64,000 nucleotides of DNA from Cognataquiflexum rubidum (GCF_022538115.1 NZ_JAKZAL010000009.1:1-64000), one strand, 5' to 3'. Shown: positions 17,243-25,815, counted from the stretch's first letter. Translations and numbers: made by a program. Notes: generated by a model from the letters alone, not told the origin.

Positions 17243-17809
17243 TTGAAAATAGGATTGTTTTTTGGATCTTTTAATCCTGTTCACATCGGCCACTTGATCA
17301 TCGCCAATGTGATGCAGGACAGGACTGATCTAGACGAAATCTGGTTTATCGTCAGTCCACAGAATCCTTTCAAGAAGCAAAAGTCACTGTTACATGAATT
17401 TGATCGGCTTAAGATGGTAGAGCTCGCCATTGCCGATCATTTTTATTTTAGGGCCTCCGATGTGGAGTTTCACATGCCAAGGCCAAGCTATACCATCGAT
17501 ACACTTACTTACCTTTCCGAGAAGCATCCCAATCATCAATTTAGACTTATAGTGGGAGGGGACAACCTGACACACTTTCACAAATGGAAAAATTTTGAAG
17601 TTATCTTGGAGCAGTACGGGCTCTACGTCTATCCCCGTCCGGGAGAGCAACAGGTTTTGACACATCCCAACATCAGGTTTGTAGAGGCGCCGCTGATGGA
17701 TATTTCTGCGACTTTTATCCGGGACGCAATCAAAAACGGGAACTCGGTAAGGTATCTTATTCCCCAATCTGTAGAGGATTATATCAGGGATAAGAAGTTG
17801 TTTTTATAA
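17243..17809 (+). CDS. nadD: Nicotinate-nucleotide adenylyltransferase
   Basis: Adenylates nicotinate mononucleotide to deamido-NAD in NAD biosynthesis. The 188-residue protein begins with the nucleotidyltransferase signature GSFNPVHIGH (residues 8-17, containing HxGH). The C-terminal ISATFIRDAIKNG corresponds to the ISxTxxR motif. Translation appears to start at TTG (17243): no ATG exists near the N-terminus, and MKIGLFFG is the normal family start. Last gene of the sigma/anti-sigma/gmk/nadD operon. Confidence 0.95.
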   Translation: MKIGLFFGSFNPVHIGHLIIANVMQDRTDLDEIWFIVSPQNPFKKQKSLLHEFDRLKMVELAIADHFYFRASDVEFHMPRPSYTIDTLTYLSEKHPNHQFRLIVGGDNLTHFHKWKNFEVILEQYGLYVYPRPGEQQVLTHPNIRFVEAPLMDISATFIRDAIKNGNSVRYLIPQSVEDYIRDKKLFL

Positions 17810-17964
17810 AAGATTGTGTCTGGCAATCAACTTTGAGTTTTTGAAGAGCTTGAAAAGCTTTACGCTGAATTAAAATTCCAAATTATTGATTTTTTCTAAA
17901 ATTTATGATCTGTTATTTTTTATAAGTTACTGATAATAAGTAGTTTTATATAAAAGTTTAAGCT

Positions 17965-18822
17965 ATGAGACAGGTTTGTTTGATTTTTATTTTGGGATTT
18001 TTGATAGGCTGCAACGAAGATTTTGACAAGCAAAAGACCATCGGCTTTGTTAATGATGAGGTGGCATTTTTGGATATGGAACGGATCAATGCGGATAGCC
18101 TTGGTTTTATTTTTGAATTACAATCGCCAAGCGACTTTCGTTTTCTTTCAGTAATTGAATCCGATCTTATCTGTGGTTCAATGGATGTCGGGGATTGCCA
18201 TGGTTGGCATAGTGCTTACCCAAGAAGACAAGGGATGAAGTTATGGTACAGAATTTCCGGGGAGGTTCTGTCGCCTGACCCCAAAGAAATTAGAGAAGGA
18301 AACCCCTTTGTTTTGACTAAAGCCGAAAGAATTTTGAGTTGTGCTGTTGATTATCAAATAGTTCCGGGAGAAATTGCTATAAATGAAAAAGTTTGGAAAA
18401 TGATAGGGTTTGTAGATAACGATGACCAGATTTATTCTCATCCTGCATGTGAATCAAATAATATGTGGATACGATTTTCGGATGTTTTATTGGATGATTA
18501 TCCATTTAACTTGCCTGGCGGAAAAAGAGTGGATATAACAACCGGTGATTATTTGTTTTCCCTCTCAGGAAGAGCAATAAGCTATTCTGTCAATCAAAAC
18601 AGCAACAAGATCATTTTAAAATATTTGTCCTCGCCCTACTTTATTCCAGGATTTAGAAATTACGTAATGCATGATGGTCCCAGGACGCTGCAAACCAAAC
18701 AAAAATCAGACAGTCTTCTACGTTTACTTTCTACTGATACATTAGATTATATTTTGGAAAATAATATTCTAAAACTCAGGAATCCCAAGTCTAAGGTGAA
18801 TGCGATGTTTGTGGCGGATTAA
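17965..18822 (+). CDS. Lipoprotein of unknown function
   Basis: A 285-residue lipoprotein with hydrophobic residues 4-15 and lipobox LIGC (Cys16). It contains a cysteine-bearing segment ICGSMDVGDCHGWHSAYPRRQG near residues 72-93 (quoted here only by landmarks ICGSMDVGDCHG and YPRRQG). No family recognised. It stands alone, 15 bp from the convergent sigma factor gene, without a clear terminator between them. Confidence 0.75.
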   Translation: MRQVCLIFILGFLIGCNEDFDKQKTIGFVNDEVAFLDMERINADSLGFIFELQSPSDFRFLSVIESDLICGSMDVGDCHGWHSAYPRRQGMKLWYRISGEVLSPDPKEIREGNPFVLTKAERILSCAVDYQIVPGEIAINEKVWKMIGFVDNDDQIYSHPACESNNMWIRFSDVLLDDYPFNLPGGKRVDITTGDYLFSLSGRAISYSVNQNSNKIILKYLSSPYFIPGFRNYVMHDGPRTLQTKQKSDSLLRLLSTDTLDYILENNILKLRNPKSKVNAMFVAD

Positions 18823-18837
18823 AAACAGGTAAGATTT

Positions 18838-19449
18838 CTAAATATGATCCTCTTTTCCCGAGGCAATTTCATATAATAACTCTCTTGACCGGTGAAGTTG
18901 GGCCTTCACAGTTCCAAGAGGTTTGTCTAATTCCTGCGCAATTTCTTCGTAAGACAGTTCATCAAAGTAGCGTAACTCTACCAATTTCCGGTATTTGGCG
19001 GGAAGCTTGTCCACAAAAATCCTCACCATCTCGATGCGTTGGGATCTGATAAATTCATCCTGTGGATTGTTGTCATCGTCCTCCACATCAATGGTGACCG
19101 AATTGCCCCCATCATCTGTCATAGAGGTATTGAGACTCATGGTTTTGAGTTTCTTTTTCCTAATAAAATCAATGGCATTGTTGGTAGCTATTCGGAATAG
19201 CCAAGTACTGAAAGTATAGTCTTTTTTGAATTTATGGAGGTTTTTGAAAGCTTTGGCAAAAGCTTCCATGGTCAGGTCTTCAGCATCATCCGTGTCCCTG
19301 ATCATTTTGAGAATCATGAAATAAACAGCCTTTTTGTACCGCTTCATCAGCATGGCATAGGCCTGTTGGTCCAACCCGATAACAGCTTTGTCTATGAGTT
19401 CGAAGTCCTCTAAGGCCTTGCTTGAAAATCCTCTTTCGTTTATTTCCAT
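18838..19449 (-). CDS. ECF-type sigma factor (no anti-sigma partner)
   Basis: A 203-residue ECF sigma factor. Region 2 carries DTDDAEDLTMEAFAKAF, and TFSTWLFRIATNNAIDFIRKKK is the conserved end of 2.4. Region 4 is DELSYEEIAQELDKPLGTVKAQLHRSRELL. Its first codons overlap the end of the glycosyltransferase gene by 10 bp, so it is translationally coupled to that gene. No anti-sigma gene follows in the window; the convergent gene downstream is an unrelated lipoprotein. Confidence 0.92.
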   Translation of the reverse strand: MEINERGFSSKALEDFELIDKAVIGLDQQAYAMLMKRYKKAVYFMILKMIRDTDDAEDLTMEAFAKAFKNLHKFKKDYTFSTWLFRIATNNAIDFIRKKKLKTMSLNTSMTDDGGNSVTIDVEDDDNNPQDEFIRSQRIEMVRIFVDKLPAKYRKLVELRYFDELSYEEIAQELDKPLGTVKAQLHRSRELLYEIASGKEDHI

Positions 19450-20576
19450 TTAACTTTTTTTGACAGGTACCCCATTGAACCCAGAATCCAAAAATACCCC
19501 ATGTACATGACATCGAAAATCAGCGACCAAAAAACCTGGATATTCCCTTCGAGTTTTTTTCTGGCCGAGCGAAATACAGAGGTGATTATTATAGACCGGA
19601 CTACCATAATACCCATAATTACCAAAATTTGTTCCCATTTTTGATCAATTACAGAAAATATAAGTAATACCATCCCTGACACCCAAAACAGAAAATGGGA
19701 AAAGGCATACCATCCCACTTTTTGTTTGTTTCCTGTCGAGTAGTATTTGCCGGCGTGAAAGTGTCTTTTCTTTTGGGTGAAATATTCCTCCCAGGTATTT
19801 TTTGGTATAGAATAAGTAATGCTGTTCGGGTCAACTACCACAGCCACATTGTTGCTGTTTGCGTGGAGGTTTACAAACAGGTCATCGTCCCCGCATTCTA
19901 TGTCCCAAAGCCCCTTAAATGCTTTTTTGGCCATAAAGAAACTCCTTCTGTAGCAGAGATTTCGCCCAACTCCCATAAAGGGTGATTTCCACAAAGCAAA
20001 AGAAACATATTGGATGGCAGTCCAGATGGTTTCGAGTTGGATCCAATTGTTAAGAAATCCAGTTTGTGATTCATATTGGGAAAATCCCAAGGCAAAATCT
20101 TTTCCGTCGAGCCTTACAGGTGCTGTCATCAATTCAATCCATTTGTCAGTTTTGGGAGTGCAGTCTGCATCCGTCAAAAGCAGGACGTCGTTTTTGGCAA
20201 CTTTGATACCGAGTGTGAGTGCATATTTTTTTGGAGTCACATGCCCGGGGGTATAATTGACAGTGACAGTTCTTAATTTTGGATAAATGGCCATCAATTG
20301 TTCAAGGACTTTTTTGGTGCCATCAAAGGACCTGTCATTGATGACCATCACGTCAAAATTGGGATAATCTTGTTGGAAAAGCAGCGGGATGATTTTTTTA
20401 AGGTTTGTCCGCTCATTATGGGCGGCGATAACCACGGTCACCGGTTCTTTTTCAGAGGAAGGTGTTTCGGTTTTCTTTTTATAAAAAAATGCGAATCGAC
20501 CGAATAGTATCAGCAGGTAAAATAATTGTATGGCAAGGCTGACAAAAAAAACGATCCACAAAATTTGTATAAACAT
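19440..20576 (-). CDS. Family 2 glycosyltransferase, membrane-anchored
   Basis: An inner-membrane GT2 protein of 378 residues. It has an N-terminal transmembrane helix (about residues 5-25) and a GT-A domain starting VTVVIAAHNERTNLKKI, with the nucleotide-binding VINDRSFDGT and metal-binding LLTDADCTP. ECGDDDLF and a QxxxRxH-type KKRHFHAGKYYS region follow, then three C-terminal transmembrane helices. The start at 20576 is chosen because a -7 box at 20595-20602 lies between it and the further upstream start. The sugar and acceptor are unknown; cotranscribed with the sigma factor. Confidence 0.88.
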   Translation of the reverse strand: MFIQILWIVFFVSLAIQLFYLLILFGRFAFFYKKKTETPSSEKEPVTVVIAAHNERTNLKKIIPLLFQQDYPNFDVMVINDRSFDGTKKVLEQLMAIYPKLRTVTVNYTPGHVTPKKYALTLGIKVAKNDVLLLTDADCTPKTDKWIELMTAPVRLDGKDFALGFSQYESQTGFLNNWIQLETIWTAIQYVSFALWKSPFMGVGRNLCYRRSFFMAKKAFKGLWDIECGDDDLFVNLHANSNNVAVVVDPNSITYSIPKNTWEEYFTQKKRHFHAGKYYSTGNKQKVGWYAFSHFLFWVSGMVLLIFSVIDQKWEQILVIMGIMVVRSIIITSVFRSARKKLEGNIQVFWSLIFDVMYMGYFWILGSMGYLSKKVKWK

Positions 20577-20594
20577 CCGCTTGTTATTGTGGGG

Positions 20595-20602
20595 CAAATA
20601 TA
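20595..20602 (-). promoter_or_regulatory. Candidate -7 element TATATTTG (minus strand)
   Basis: Exact TAnnTTTG match read on the minus strand, 18 bp before the ATG of the glycosyltransferase at 20576. It implies a short leader and supports that start codon. Divergent to a plus-strand box at 20638. Confidence 0.5.
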
Positions 20603-20637
20603 AAATCAAATTGAGCATTCATTTAAGAATAAGCTTA

Positions 20638-20645
20638 TATTTTTG
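20638..20645 (+). promoter_or_regulatory. Candidate -7 element TATTTTTG for tgt
   Basis: Exact TAnnTTTG match, with a TTG at 20611-20613, 24 bp upstream, as a loosely spaced -33 element. The ATG of tgt is 63 bp downstream. Confidence 0.45.
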
Positions 20646-20708
20646 TGATTCAAAAAATGAAGAGGCAGCTCCGGTACAGGTTTGAAGCCGGAGGTGAATT
20701 CACAAAGA

Positions 20709-21839
20709 ATGAAGTTTAAGTTAGAAGCTACCGACTCTGAAAGCAAAGCGAGGGCGGGATTACTCAAAACAGACCATGGGGATATCGAAACCCCGATTTT
20801 TATGCCTGTCGGTACGGCGGGTTCGGTCAAGGCTGTGCATCAGCGGGAACTCACGTACGATATCAAGGCACAGATAATCCTTGGGAACACCTACCACCTG
20901 TACCTGAGACCGGGATTGGATATTCTCAAAAAAGCCGGTGGCCTTCATAAATTCAACGGATGGAGCAAACCGATCCTGACGGATTCCGGCGGATATCAGG
21001 TTTTTTCTTTGGCAGCCAATAGAAAGCTGACCGAAGAAGGAGCCATCTTCAAGTCACATATTGACGGTTCCAAACATACCTTTACACCCGAAGGAGTGAT
21101 GGATATCCAGCGGATCATCGGGGCGGATATCATCATGGCTTTTGACGAATGCCCTCCCTATCCATGTGATTACACTTATGCGCGCAAGTCCATGGACCTG
21201 ACACATCGGTGGCTCAAAAGATGCATCGAGCGATTTGACAGTACAGAGGGGATTTATGGGTATAGTCAGACACTTTTCCCGATTATTCAGGGCAGTGTTT
21301 TCAAAGATCTGAGAAAACAATCAGCGGAATTTGTCGCTTCCTGCGAAATGGAAGGCAATGCCATTGGGGGACTTTCGGTAGGAGAACCGGTGGAAATGAT
21401 GTACGAAATGACAGACATGGTCACGGATATTCTCCCAAAAGACAAACCGAGATACCTGATGGGAGTAGGTACACCTGCCAATATTCTTGAAGGAATTGCC
21501 TTGGGCATCGACATGTTTGACTGTGTGATGCCGACTCGCAATGCAAGAAACGGCATGCTCTTTACTTCTGAAGGAATCATCAATATCAAAAATGAAAGGT
21601 GGAAAGACGATTTCAGTCCTATCGATCCAAATATCAATTCTTACGTAAGTACATTCTATTCCAAAGCCTACCTGAGACACCTTGTGATCGGCAAGGAAAT
21701 ACTTGCGGCGCAGATTGCGAGCATCCATAATCTGGCTTTTTACCTTTGGCTTGTCGGACAGGCAAGGGAAAAAATCAAGTCAGGTGGATTTTTGGCTTGG
21801 AAAAATGAGATGGTAGAAAAAGTAAGCAGAAGGTTATAA
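20709..21839 (+). CDS. tgt: Queuine tRNA-ribosyltransferase Tgt
   Basis: Exchanges guanine-34 for a queuosine precursor in tRNAs with GUN anticodons. The protein is 376 residues from the ATG at 20709 (MKFKLEATD), the normal family start. The catalytic and substrate regions DSGGYQVFSL, GADIIMAFDECPP, NAIGGLSVGEP and GVDMFDC-type GIDMFDCVMPTRNARNG are intact. The C-terminal zinc site CxCx2C is absent: the segment reads DPNINSYVSTFYSKAYLRHL, with no cysteines. It is followed 2 bp later by the LptF/G gene. Confidence 0.96.
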   Translation: MKFKLEATDSESKARAGLLKTDHGDIETPIFMPVGTAGSVKAVHQRELTYDIKAQIILGNTYHLYLRPGLDILKKAGGLHKFNGWSKPILTDSGGYQVFSLAANRKLTEEGAIFKSHIDGSKHTFTPEGVMDIQRIIGADIIMAFDECPPYPCDYTYARKSMDLTHRWLKRCIERFDSTEGIYGYSQTLFPIIQGSVFKDLRKQSAEFVASCEMEGNAIGGLSVGEPVEMMYEMTDMVTDILPKDKPRYLMGVGTPANILEGIALGIDMFDCVMPTRNARNGMLFTSEGIINIKNERWKDDFSPIDPNINSYVSTFYSKAYLRHLVIGKEILAAQIASIHNLAFYLWLVGQAREKIKSGGFLAWKNEMVEKVSRRL

Positions 21840-21841
21840 AC

Positions 21842-22915
21842 ATGAAAATTCTCGACAAGCTCATCATCAAAGATTTTCTCAAAACCTACTTCTTCGTGGT
21901 TTTGATGCTGATCATGATTGTATTGGTGTTGGACTTCACCGAGAAAAACGATGCATTTATCCGTAATAAAGTCCCTGCCAAAGACATTCTGAGGTACCTA
22001 GGCAACTATGGGCTTTACCTTAACAACCTCCTTACTCCGATCACTGTCTTTATTTCTGTCATTTTCATCACTTCCAAAATGGCCGGACGAACAGAGATCA
22101 TTGCCATTTTGAGCAGCGGGACGAGTTTCGTCAGGATGCTTTTCCCTTTTCTGTTTTCAGCTTCCATGATCGGGATTGTGAGTTTCCTCATGAATGGATG
22201 GATCCTTCCCGGAGCTACTGCAGGGGTGACAGAATTCAAATCAAGGTGGCTAGAGGACGATAAGTTTTTTACCCAACAAAATATCCATATCAAGGTAGCG
22301 CCCGATGTCTACGCTTATATTTCCCGATACTATACTTCAGGCAACACCGGATATAATTTTACTCTGGAAGAAATCCGGGAGGGGAAATTGATCGCCAAGC
22401 TATCCGCAGACCGGATTGTGTGGGATACCGCTTTGAATACCTGGTCAGCCAAAAACTGGAGGATGAGGGTTCTCCATGAAGAAGGAGAGCATTATACCGT
22501 AGGGGAGTCTTTGGATACCCTGCTTTCAATCACGCCAAATGACTTTGACCTACCGATAAACCACCACGAGACGCTGAAACTTCCCGCCCTCAGCAGGCAG
22601 ATCAAGGTACTCGAAGAAAGGGGAGCTGACAATGTCAATTTTTATAAAATAGAAAAATACGTCCGCTTTATGTCACCTTTTGCGGCGGTAATCCTGACTT
22701 TTATCGGGGTGATAGTTTCCTCCAAAAAGACCCGTGGAGGATCGGGTTTTCAGATAGCATTGGGATTCATGTTGGCCTTTGTGTACATCATTCTCTTTTT
22801 GCTTTCAAGGACTTTCGCCGAGGCAGGGACAACTTATCCGATTCTAGCAGTATGGATCCCAAATATCGTTTTTGCGGCAACAGGATTGGTTTTGTATAAA
22901 ACTGTACCAAGGTAA
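21842..22915 (+). CDS. LptF/LptG family permease
   Basis: Inner-membrane permease of the lipopolysaccharide transport ABC system (YjgP/YjgQ family), 357 residues. There are N-terminal helices at about 12-32, 55-78 and 100-120, a periplasmic beta-jellyroll (about 130-265), and three C-terminal helices from MSPFAAVILTFIGVIVS onward. N-terminal KILDKLIIKDFLKTYFFVV is typical. Which of LptF or LptG it is cannot be told. It sits between tgt and an EamA transporter gene, 1-2 bp gaps on either side, so one transcript. Confidence 0.9.
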   Translation: MKILDKLIIKDFLKTYFFVVLMLIMIVLVLDFTEKNDAFIRNKVPAKDILRYLGNYGLYLNNLLTPITVFISVIFITSKMAGRTEIIAILSSGTSFVRMLFPFLFSASMIGIVSFLMNGWILPGATAGVTEFKSRWLEDDKFFTQQNIHIKVAPDVYAYISRYYTSGNTGYNFTLEEIREGKLIAKLSADRIVWDTALNTWSAKNWRMRVLHEEGEHYTVGESLDTLLSITPNDFDLPINHHETLKLPALSRQIKVLEERGADNVNFYKIEKYVRFMSPFAAVILTFIGVIVSSKKTRGGSGFQIALGFMLAFVYIILFLLSRTFAEAGTTYPILAVWIPNIVFAATGLVLYKTVPR

Positions 22916-22916
22916 T

Positions 22917-23834
22917 ATGTCAGAAAATGCCTCTGTGAAGGATTACCTCATGCTCCATTTTATCGTGGCAATCTGGAGCATTACTGCCATTCTCGGGATA
23001 TTGATCAGTATCGCTTCCATTGAATTGGTGTTTTACAGGACGCTGATTGCTTCAGCCATGTTGGGACTTATTTTCCTTTGGAAAAAAACTTCCATTAGGG
23101 TCTCCAAATCCGAGCTGATCAAAATCATCGGCACAGGCTTCCTCATTTCTATCCATTGGATTCTGTTTTTCTGGGCGGCAAGGGTTTCTACGGCATCAGT
23201 TTGCTTGGCAGGGATGGCGACGACTTCCCTTTGGACGGCATTTCTCGAGCCTATTATCAACAAGAAAAAGATCAAAGGATTTGAAGTTTTTTTGGGACTG
23301 TTGGTGATATCTGGGATCTATGTGATTTTCAGATTTGAGTGGGGATATTGGTTGGGATTGTCGATGGCGATCGGTGCTGCGCTGATGGGGGCATTGTTTT
23401 CGGTTATCAACGGAAGGCTTACAAAAAGACACAGTCCTTATGTCCTGACATTCTATGAGATGTTTGGCGCCTGTGTTTTTGCATTCATGATGCTTCCGGT
23501 ATATGCTTTTTTCTTTGCCGAAAATGGGCTTCAGCTCATCCCTGCACCGATGGATTGGTTGTGGTTGTTGATTTTGAGTGGAATCTGTACGGTTTATGCC
23601 TTTTCTGTTTCGGTAGAACTGATGCGGAGGATTACAGCCTTTGCAGTCAACCTGACTGTCAACCTTGAACCTGTCTATGGGATAATGCTGGCGGTATTGA
23701 TTTTGGGAGAAAGGGAAAAAATGACCGGAGGGTTTTATTTGGGGACTTTGATTATTCTGATTTCGGTGCTGATCTATCCGATATATAATTACATTCTAAA
23801 AAGGAGAATGGCCAAGAGAATGTTGGGATCTTAG
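22917..23834 (+). CDS. EamA/DMT-family transporter
   Basis: A ten-helix drug/metabolite transporter of 305 residues, starting at the ATG at 22917, one base after the LptF/G stop. Two EamA repeats are visible: the first ends with TASVCLAGMATTSLWTAFLEPII and the second with ITAFAVNLTVNLEPVYGIMLAVLILGE (landmarks given in part: AGMATTSLWTAFLEP, NLTVNLEPVYGI). It exports or imports a small metabolite of unknown identity. Last gene of the tgt unit. Confidence 0.88.
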   Translation: MSENASVKDYLMLHFIVAIWSITAILGILISIASIELVFYRTLIASAMLGLIFLWKKTSIRVSKSELIKIIGTGFLISIHWILFFWAARVSTASVCLAGMATTSLWTAFLEPIINKKKIKGFEVFLGLLVISGIYVIFRFEWGYWLGLSMAIGAALMGALFSVINGRLTKRHSPYVLTFYEMFGACVFAFMMLPVYAFFFAENGLQLIPAPMDWLWLLILSGICTVYAFSVSVELMRRITAFAVNLTVNLEPVYGIMLAVLILGEREKMTGGFYLGTLIILISVLIYPIYNYILKRRMAKRMLGS

Positions 23835-23890
23835 CTCAAAACGGGGAGATTTTCCCAAGGTCGTCTTGCTTTTTAAGTACAAATTCCTGA

Positions 23891-23954
23891 CTTTACGGGA
23901 ATGTAATCCTTTAAAGTTATAACTTTACGGGAATGTAATCCTTTAAAGTTATAT
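23891..23954 (+). repeat. Two exact 32-bp tandem repeats with palindromic arms
   Basis: Positions 23891-23922 and 23923-23954 are identical. The arms TATAACTTTA (23919-23928) and TAAAGTTATA (23945-23954) are perfect reverse complements over 10 bp, and the same right arm recurs at 23913-23922. The last arm overlaps a -7 box (TATATTTG, 23953-23960) ahead of the AAA ATPase gene. It looks like a duplicated operator. Confidence 0.85.
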
Positions 23955-23960
23955 ATTTGT
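23953..23960 (+). promoter_or_regulatory. Candidate -7 element TATATTTG of the AAA ATPase gene
   Basis: Exact TAnnTTTG match, 21 bp before the ATG at 23982. It overlaps by 2 bp the end of the second 32-bp repeat, so a protein bound there would block RNA polymerase. Confidence 0.5.
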
Positions 23961-23981
23961 AATAAGATAATTTCAAACCCA

Positions 23982-25109
23982 ATGAAATTTAACCGAATCA
24001 TCAAAGCCTCTATTGAAGAAAAATTCTTTTCAGGGAAAGCAATTTTATTGCTTGGTCCAAGACAGGTTGGTAAGACAACTTTGCTCAGAGCAATATTGGA
24101 AAACAGAAAGGAAAAGCATTTATATCTTGACGGAGATGATCCTACGGTCGTAGAGATTTTGGAAAATGCCAATACTGAGACTTTAAGGAGTCTGATTGCA
24201 GACAATCAGATTGTATATATTGATGAGGCGCAACGAATCAATAAAATTGGTATAAAAGCAAAAATAATAGTAGATCAATTTAAAGAAGTACAGCTTTTGA
24301 TCAGCGGTTCCTCTTCCTTTGAACTTAACCAACAGATCCAAGAACCCCTTACCGGAAGGAAATGGACCTTTAATTTATGGCCCATTTCTTGGGCTGAGTA
24401 TGAAAAGGAAGTAGGATTTTTGAAGTCCGAGCAAAGCTTGGAAAACAGGTTGATTTATGGGTTTTACCCTGATGTCATCAACCAAACAAGCCAAGAAGAG
24501 AAGGTGTTAATTGAATTGGCGGAGAGTTACCTATACAAAGATGTGATGATGTATGGGAATTTGAAAAAGCCCAAGTTGATTCAGGATATTTTAAAAGCTT
24601 TGGCTTATCAAGTTGGCCATGAGGTGAAATTCAAAGAGGTGGCTGAAACTGTTGGAGCCGATCCTAAAACAGTGGCTTCCTATATTGAAGTACTTGAAAA
24701 AGCCTTTGTGGTATTTAGCCTTTCTTCTTACAGCAAAAATCTGAGGACAGAAATTAAGACGGCGAGAAAAATTTATTTTTACGACAATGGTATTCGAAAT
24801 GCAATAATAAGAGACTTCACACCATTGGCTTTAAGGCAAGATGTGGGTGGTCTTTGGGAAAATTTTTTGGTCAGTGAACGCGTGAAGCGAAATTCCTACT
24901 ACCAGAGTTTGGCACGAAGCTATTTTTGGCGAACCAAGCAACAACAAGAAATCGATTATGTGGAAGAATTGGCAGGTAAATTAACAGCCTATGAATTCAA
25001 ATGGAATCCCAAGAGAAATGTAACTTTCCCCAAAACCTTTACAGAAGAATATAACAGCAATAACCTTTTGGTAAACAGAGGGAATTTCAGAGAGTTTGTG
25101 GGGAATTGA
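23982..25109 (+). CDS. AAA ATPase with DUF4143 domain
   Basis: A 375-residue P-loop ATPase of the AAA_14/DUF4143 type. Walker A is GPRQVGKTTL (25-34), Walker B is NQIVYIDEAQRI and sensor-1 is LLISGSSSFEL. Next comes the Arg-bearing EPLTGRKWTFNLWPISWAEY, then a winged-helix-like part (ADPKTVASYIEVLEKAFVVFSL) and the C-terminal nuclease-like DUF4143 half (YFWRTKQQQEIDYVEE...AYEFKWN). These genes are common, mobile and of unknown function. It is monocistronic with repeats in its promoter and a terminator after it, and is flanked by another accessory module. Confidence 0.9.
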   Translation: MKFNRIIKASIEEKFFSGKAILLLGPRQVGKTTLLRAILENRKEKHLYLDGDDPTVVEILENANTETLRSLIADNQIVYIDEAQRINKIGIKAKIIVDQFKEVQLLISGSSSFELNQQIQEPLTGRKWTFNLWPISWAEYEKEVGFLKSEQSLENRLIYGFYPDVINQTSQEEKVLIELAESYLYKDVMMYGNLKKPKLIQDILKALAYQVGHEVKFKEVAETVGADPKTVASYIEVLEKAFVVFSLSSYSKNLRTEIKTARKIYFYDNGIRNAIIRDFTPLALRQDVGGLWENFLVSERVKRNSYYQSLARSYFWRTKQQQEIDYVEELAGKLTAYEFKWNPKRNVTFPKTFTEEYNSNNLLVNRGNFREFVGN

Positions 25110-25133
25110 AATGCCCTAAAGTCAGTGGCATTT
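25109..25133 (+). terminator. Candidate terminator after the AAA ATPase
   Basis: A 7-bp stem AAATGCC/GGCATTT with an 11-nt loop and a short T run begins at the last base of the stop codon. It is of moderate strength. Confidence 0.55.
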
Positions 25134-25207
25134 TTGGGGCTATTCAATTTAGCAATTAAGTCAAGCCAAGGGCAAAAGAATTTTCAAATGAGTAGTGAGA
25201 ATAGAGC

Positions 25208-25540
25208 TCAAAAAGTGGTAATCTCTTTCAAAGTAGTCAATGCCAATTTCAATTCTTCGTCTGTGATATTTCCGATTTTTTGAATCAGTCTTTGTTTTGA
25301 AATTGATCGGATGTGGAAAACCAACATTTCAGAAACATCCTTCAGCCCGTTTTCAGGATTTGGAGAAATAATGGGGTTGCCGGTATAGTTTTTGATTTTC
25401 GTTGTAAGTGGTACAGCGATTACTATTTGCAGGTGTTTGTTCAGCAAATTGCCACTGATAATCACCACCGGGCGATAGCCGGCTTGTTCGCTTCCCTGCA
25501 CAGGGTCAAGACTTGCATACCAAATCTCACCTTGCTTCAT
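25208..25540 (-). CDS. MazF/PemK-type toxin
   Basis: Type II toxin endoribonuclease, 110 residues from the ATG at 25540. MKQGEIWYASLDP is the standard MazF beginning, and the longer reading from 25582 runs through the antitoxin. GSEQAGYRPVVIISGNLLN and ITTKIKNYTGNP-like VPLTTKIKNYTGNPII are conserved, as is the C-terminal IRSISKQRLIQKIGNIT. It cleaves mRNA at short sequence motifs when freed from its antitoxin. It overlaps the upstream antitoxin gene by 14 bp. Confidence 0.92.
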   Translation of the reverse strand: MKQGEIWYASLDPVQGSEQAGYRPVVIISGNLLNKHLQIVIAVPLTTKIKNYTGNPIISPNPENGLKDVSEMLVFHIRSISKQRLIQKIGNITDEELKLALTTLKEITTF

Positions 25541-25769
25541 CAGGCAGTTGTTTAAGGTAATCAGCCATTCCTTCTTCAGCAAGGCTGATCATTTCTTCAT
25601 CTTCCGATGAAGTCCTATAGGATTTGACATATTCTGCCCTTCGGAGATGTTCAAGATAAATCCTGAGTGCATTTTCGATCAGCTTGTTTTTGGGCAAGGA
25701 GAGTTTTTTTGCTTGGTCAGAAAGCATTTCAAGCAAGTCGTCAGGCAGTGAACTTGTAAATGTTGACAT
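25527..25769 (-). CDS. Ribbon-helix-helix antitoxin of the MazF toxin
   Basis: An 80-residue antitoxin. The N-terminal half STFTSSLPDDLLEMLSDQAKKL...NKLIENALRIYLEHLRRAEY is a CopG/MetJ-type ribbon-helix-helix. The acidic C-terminal part (TSSEDEEMISLAEEG) would wrap the toxin. It overlaps the toxin gene by 14 bp. RHH antitoxins normally repress their own operon, and a 7-bp-arm palindrome lies just upstream (25799-25815). Confidence 0.9.
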   Translation of the reverse strand: MSTFTSSLPDDLLEMLSDQAKKLSLPKNKLIENALRIYLEHLRRAEYVKSYRTSSEDEEMISLAEEGMADYLKQLPDEAR

Positions 25770-25788
25770 GATTTTTTGAATTGATATT

Positions 25789-25815
25789 CAAAAATAATAT
25801 TTATAAAATATAAAT
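25789..25815 (-). promoter_or_regulatory. Candidate promoter and operator of the toxin-antitoxin operon
   Basis: On the minus strand TATTTTTG (25789-25796) matches the -7 consensus 19 bp before the antitoxin ATG. Immediately upstream lies a perfect inverted repeat ATTTATA-AAA-TATAAAT (25799-25815), a likely site for the ribbon-helix-helix antitoxin. Confidence 0.5.
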
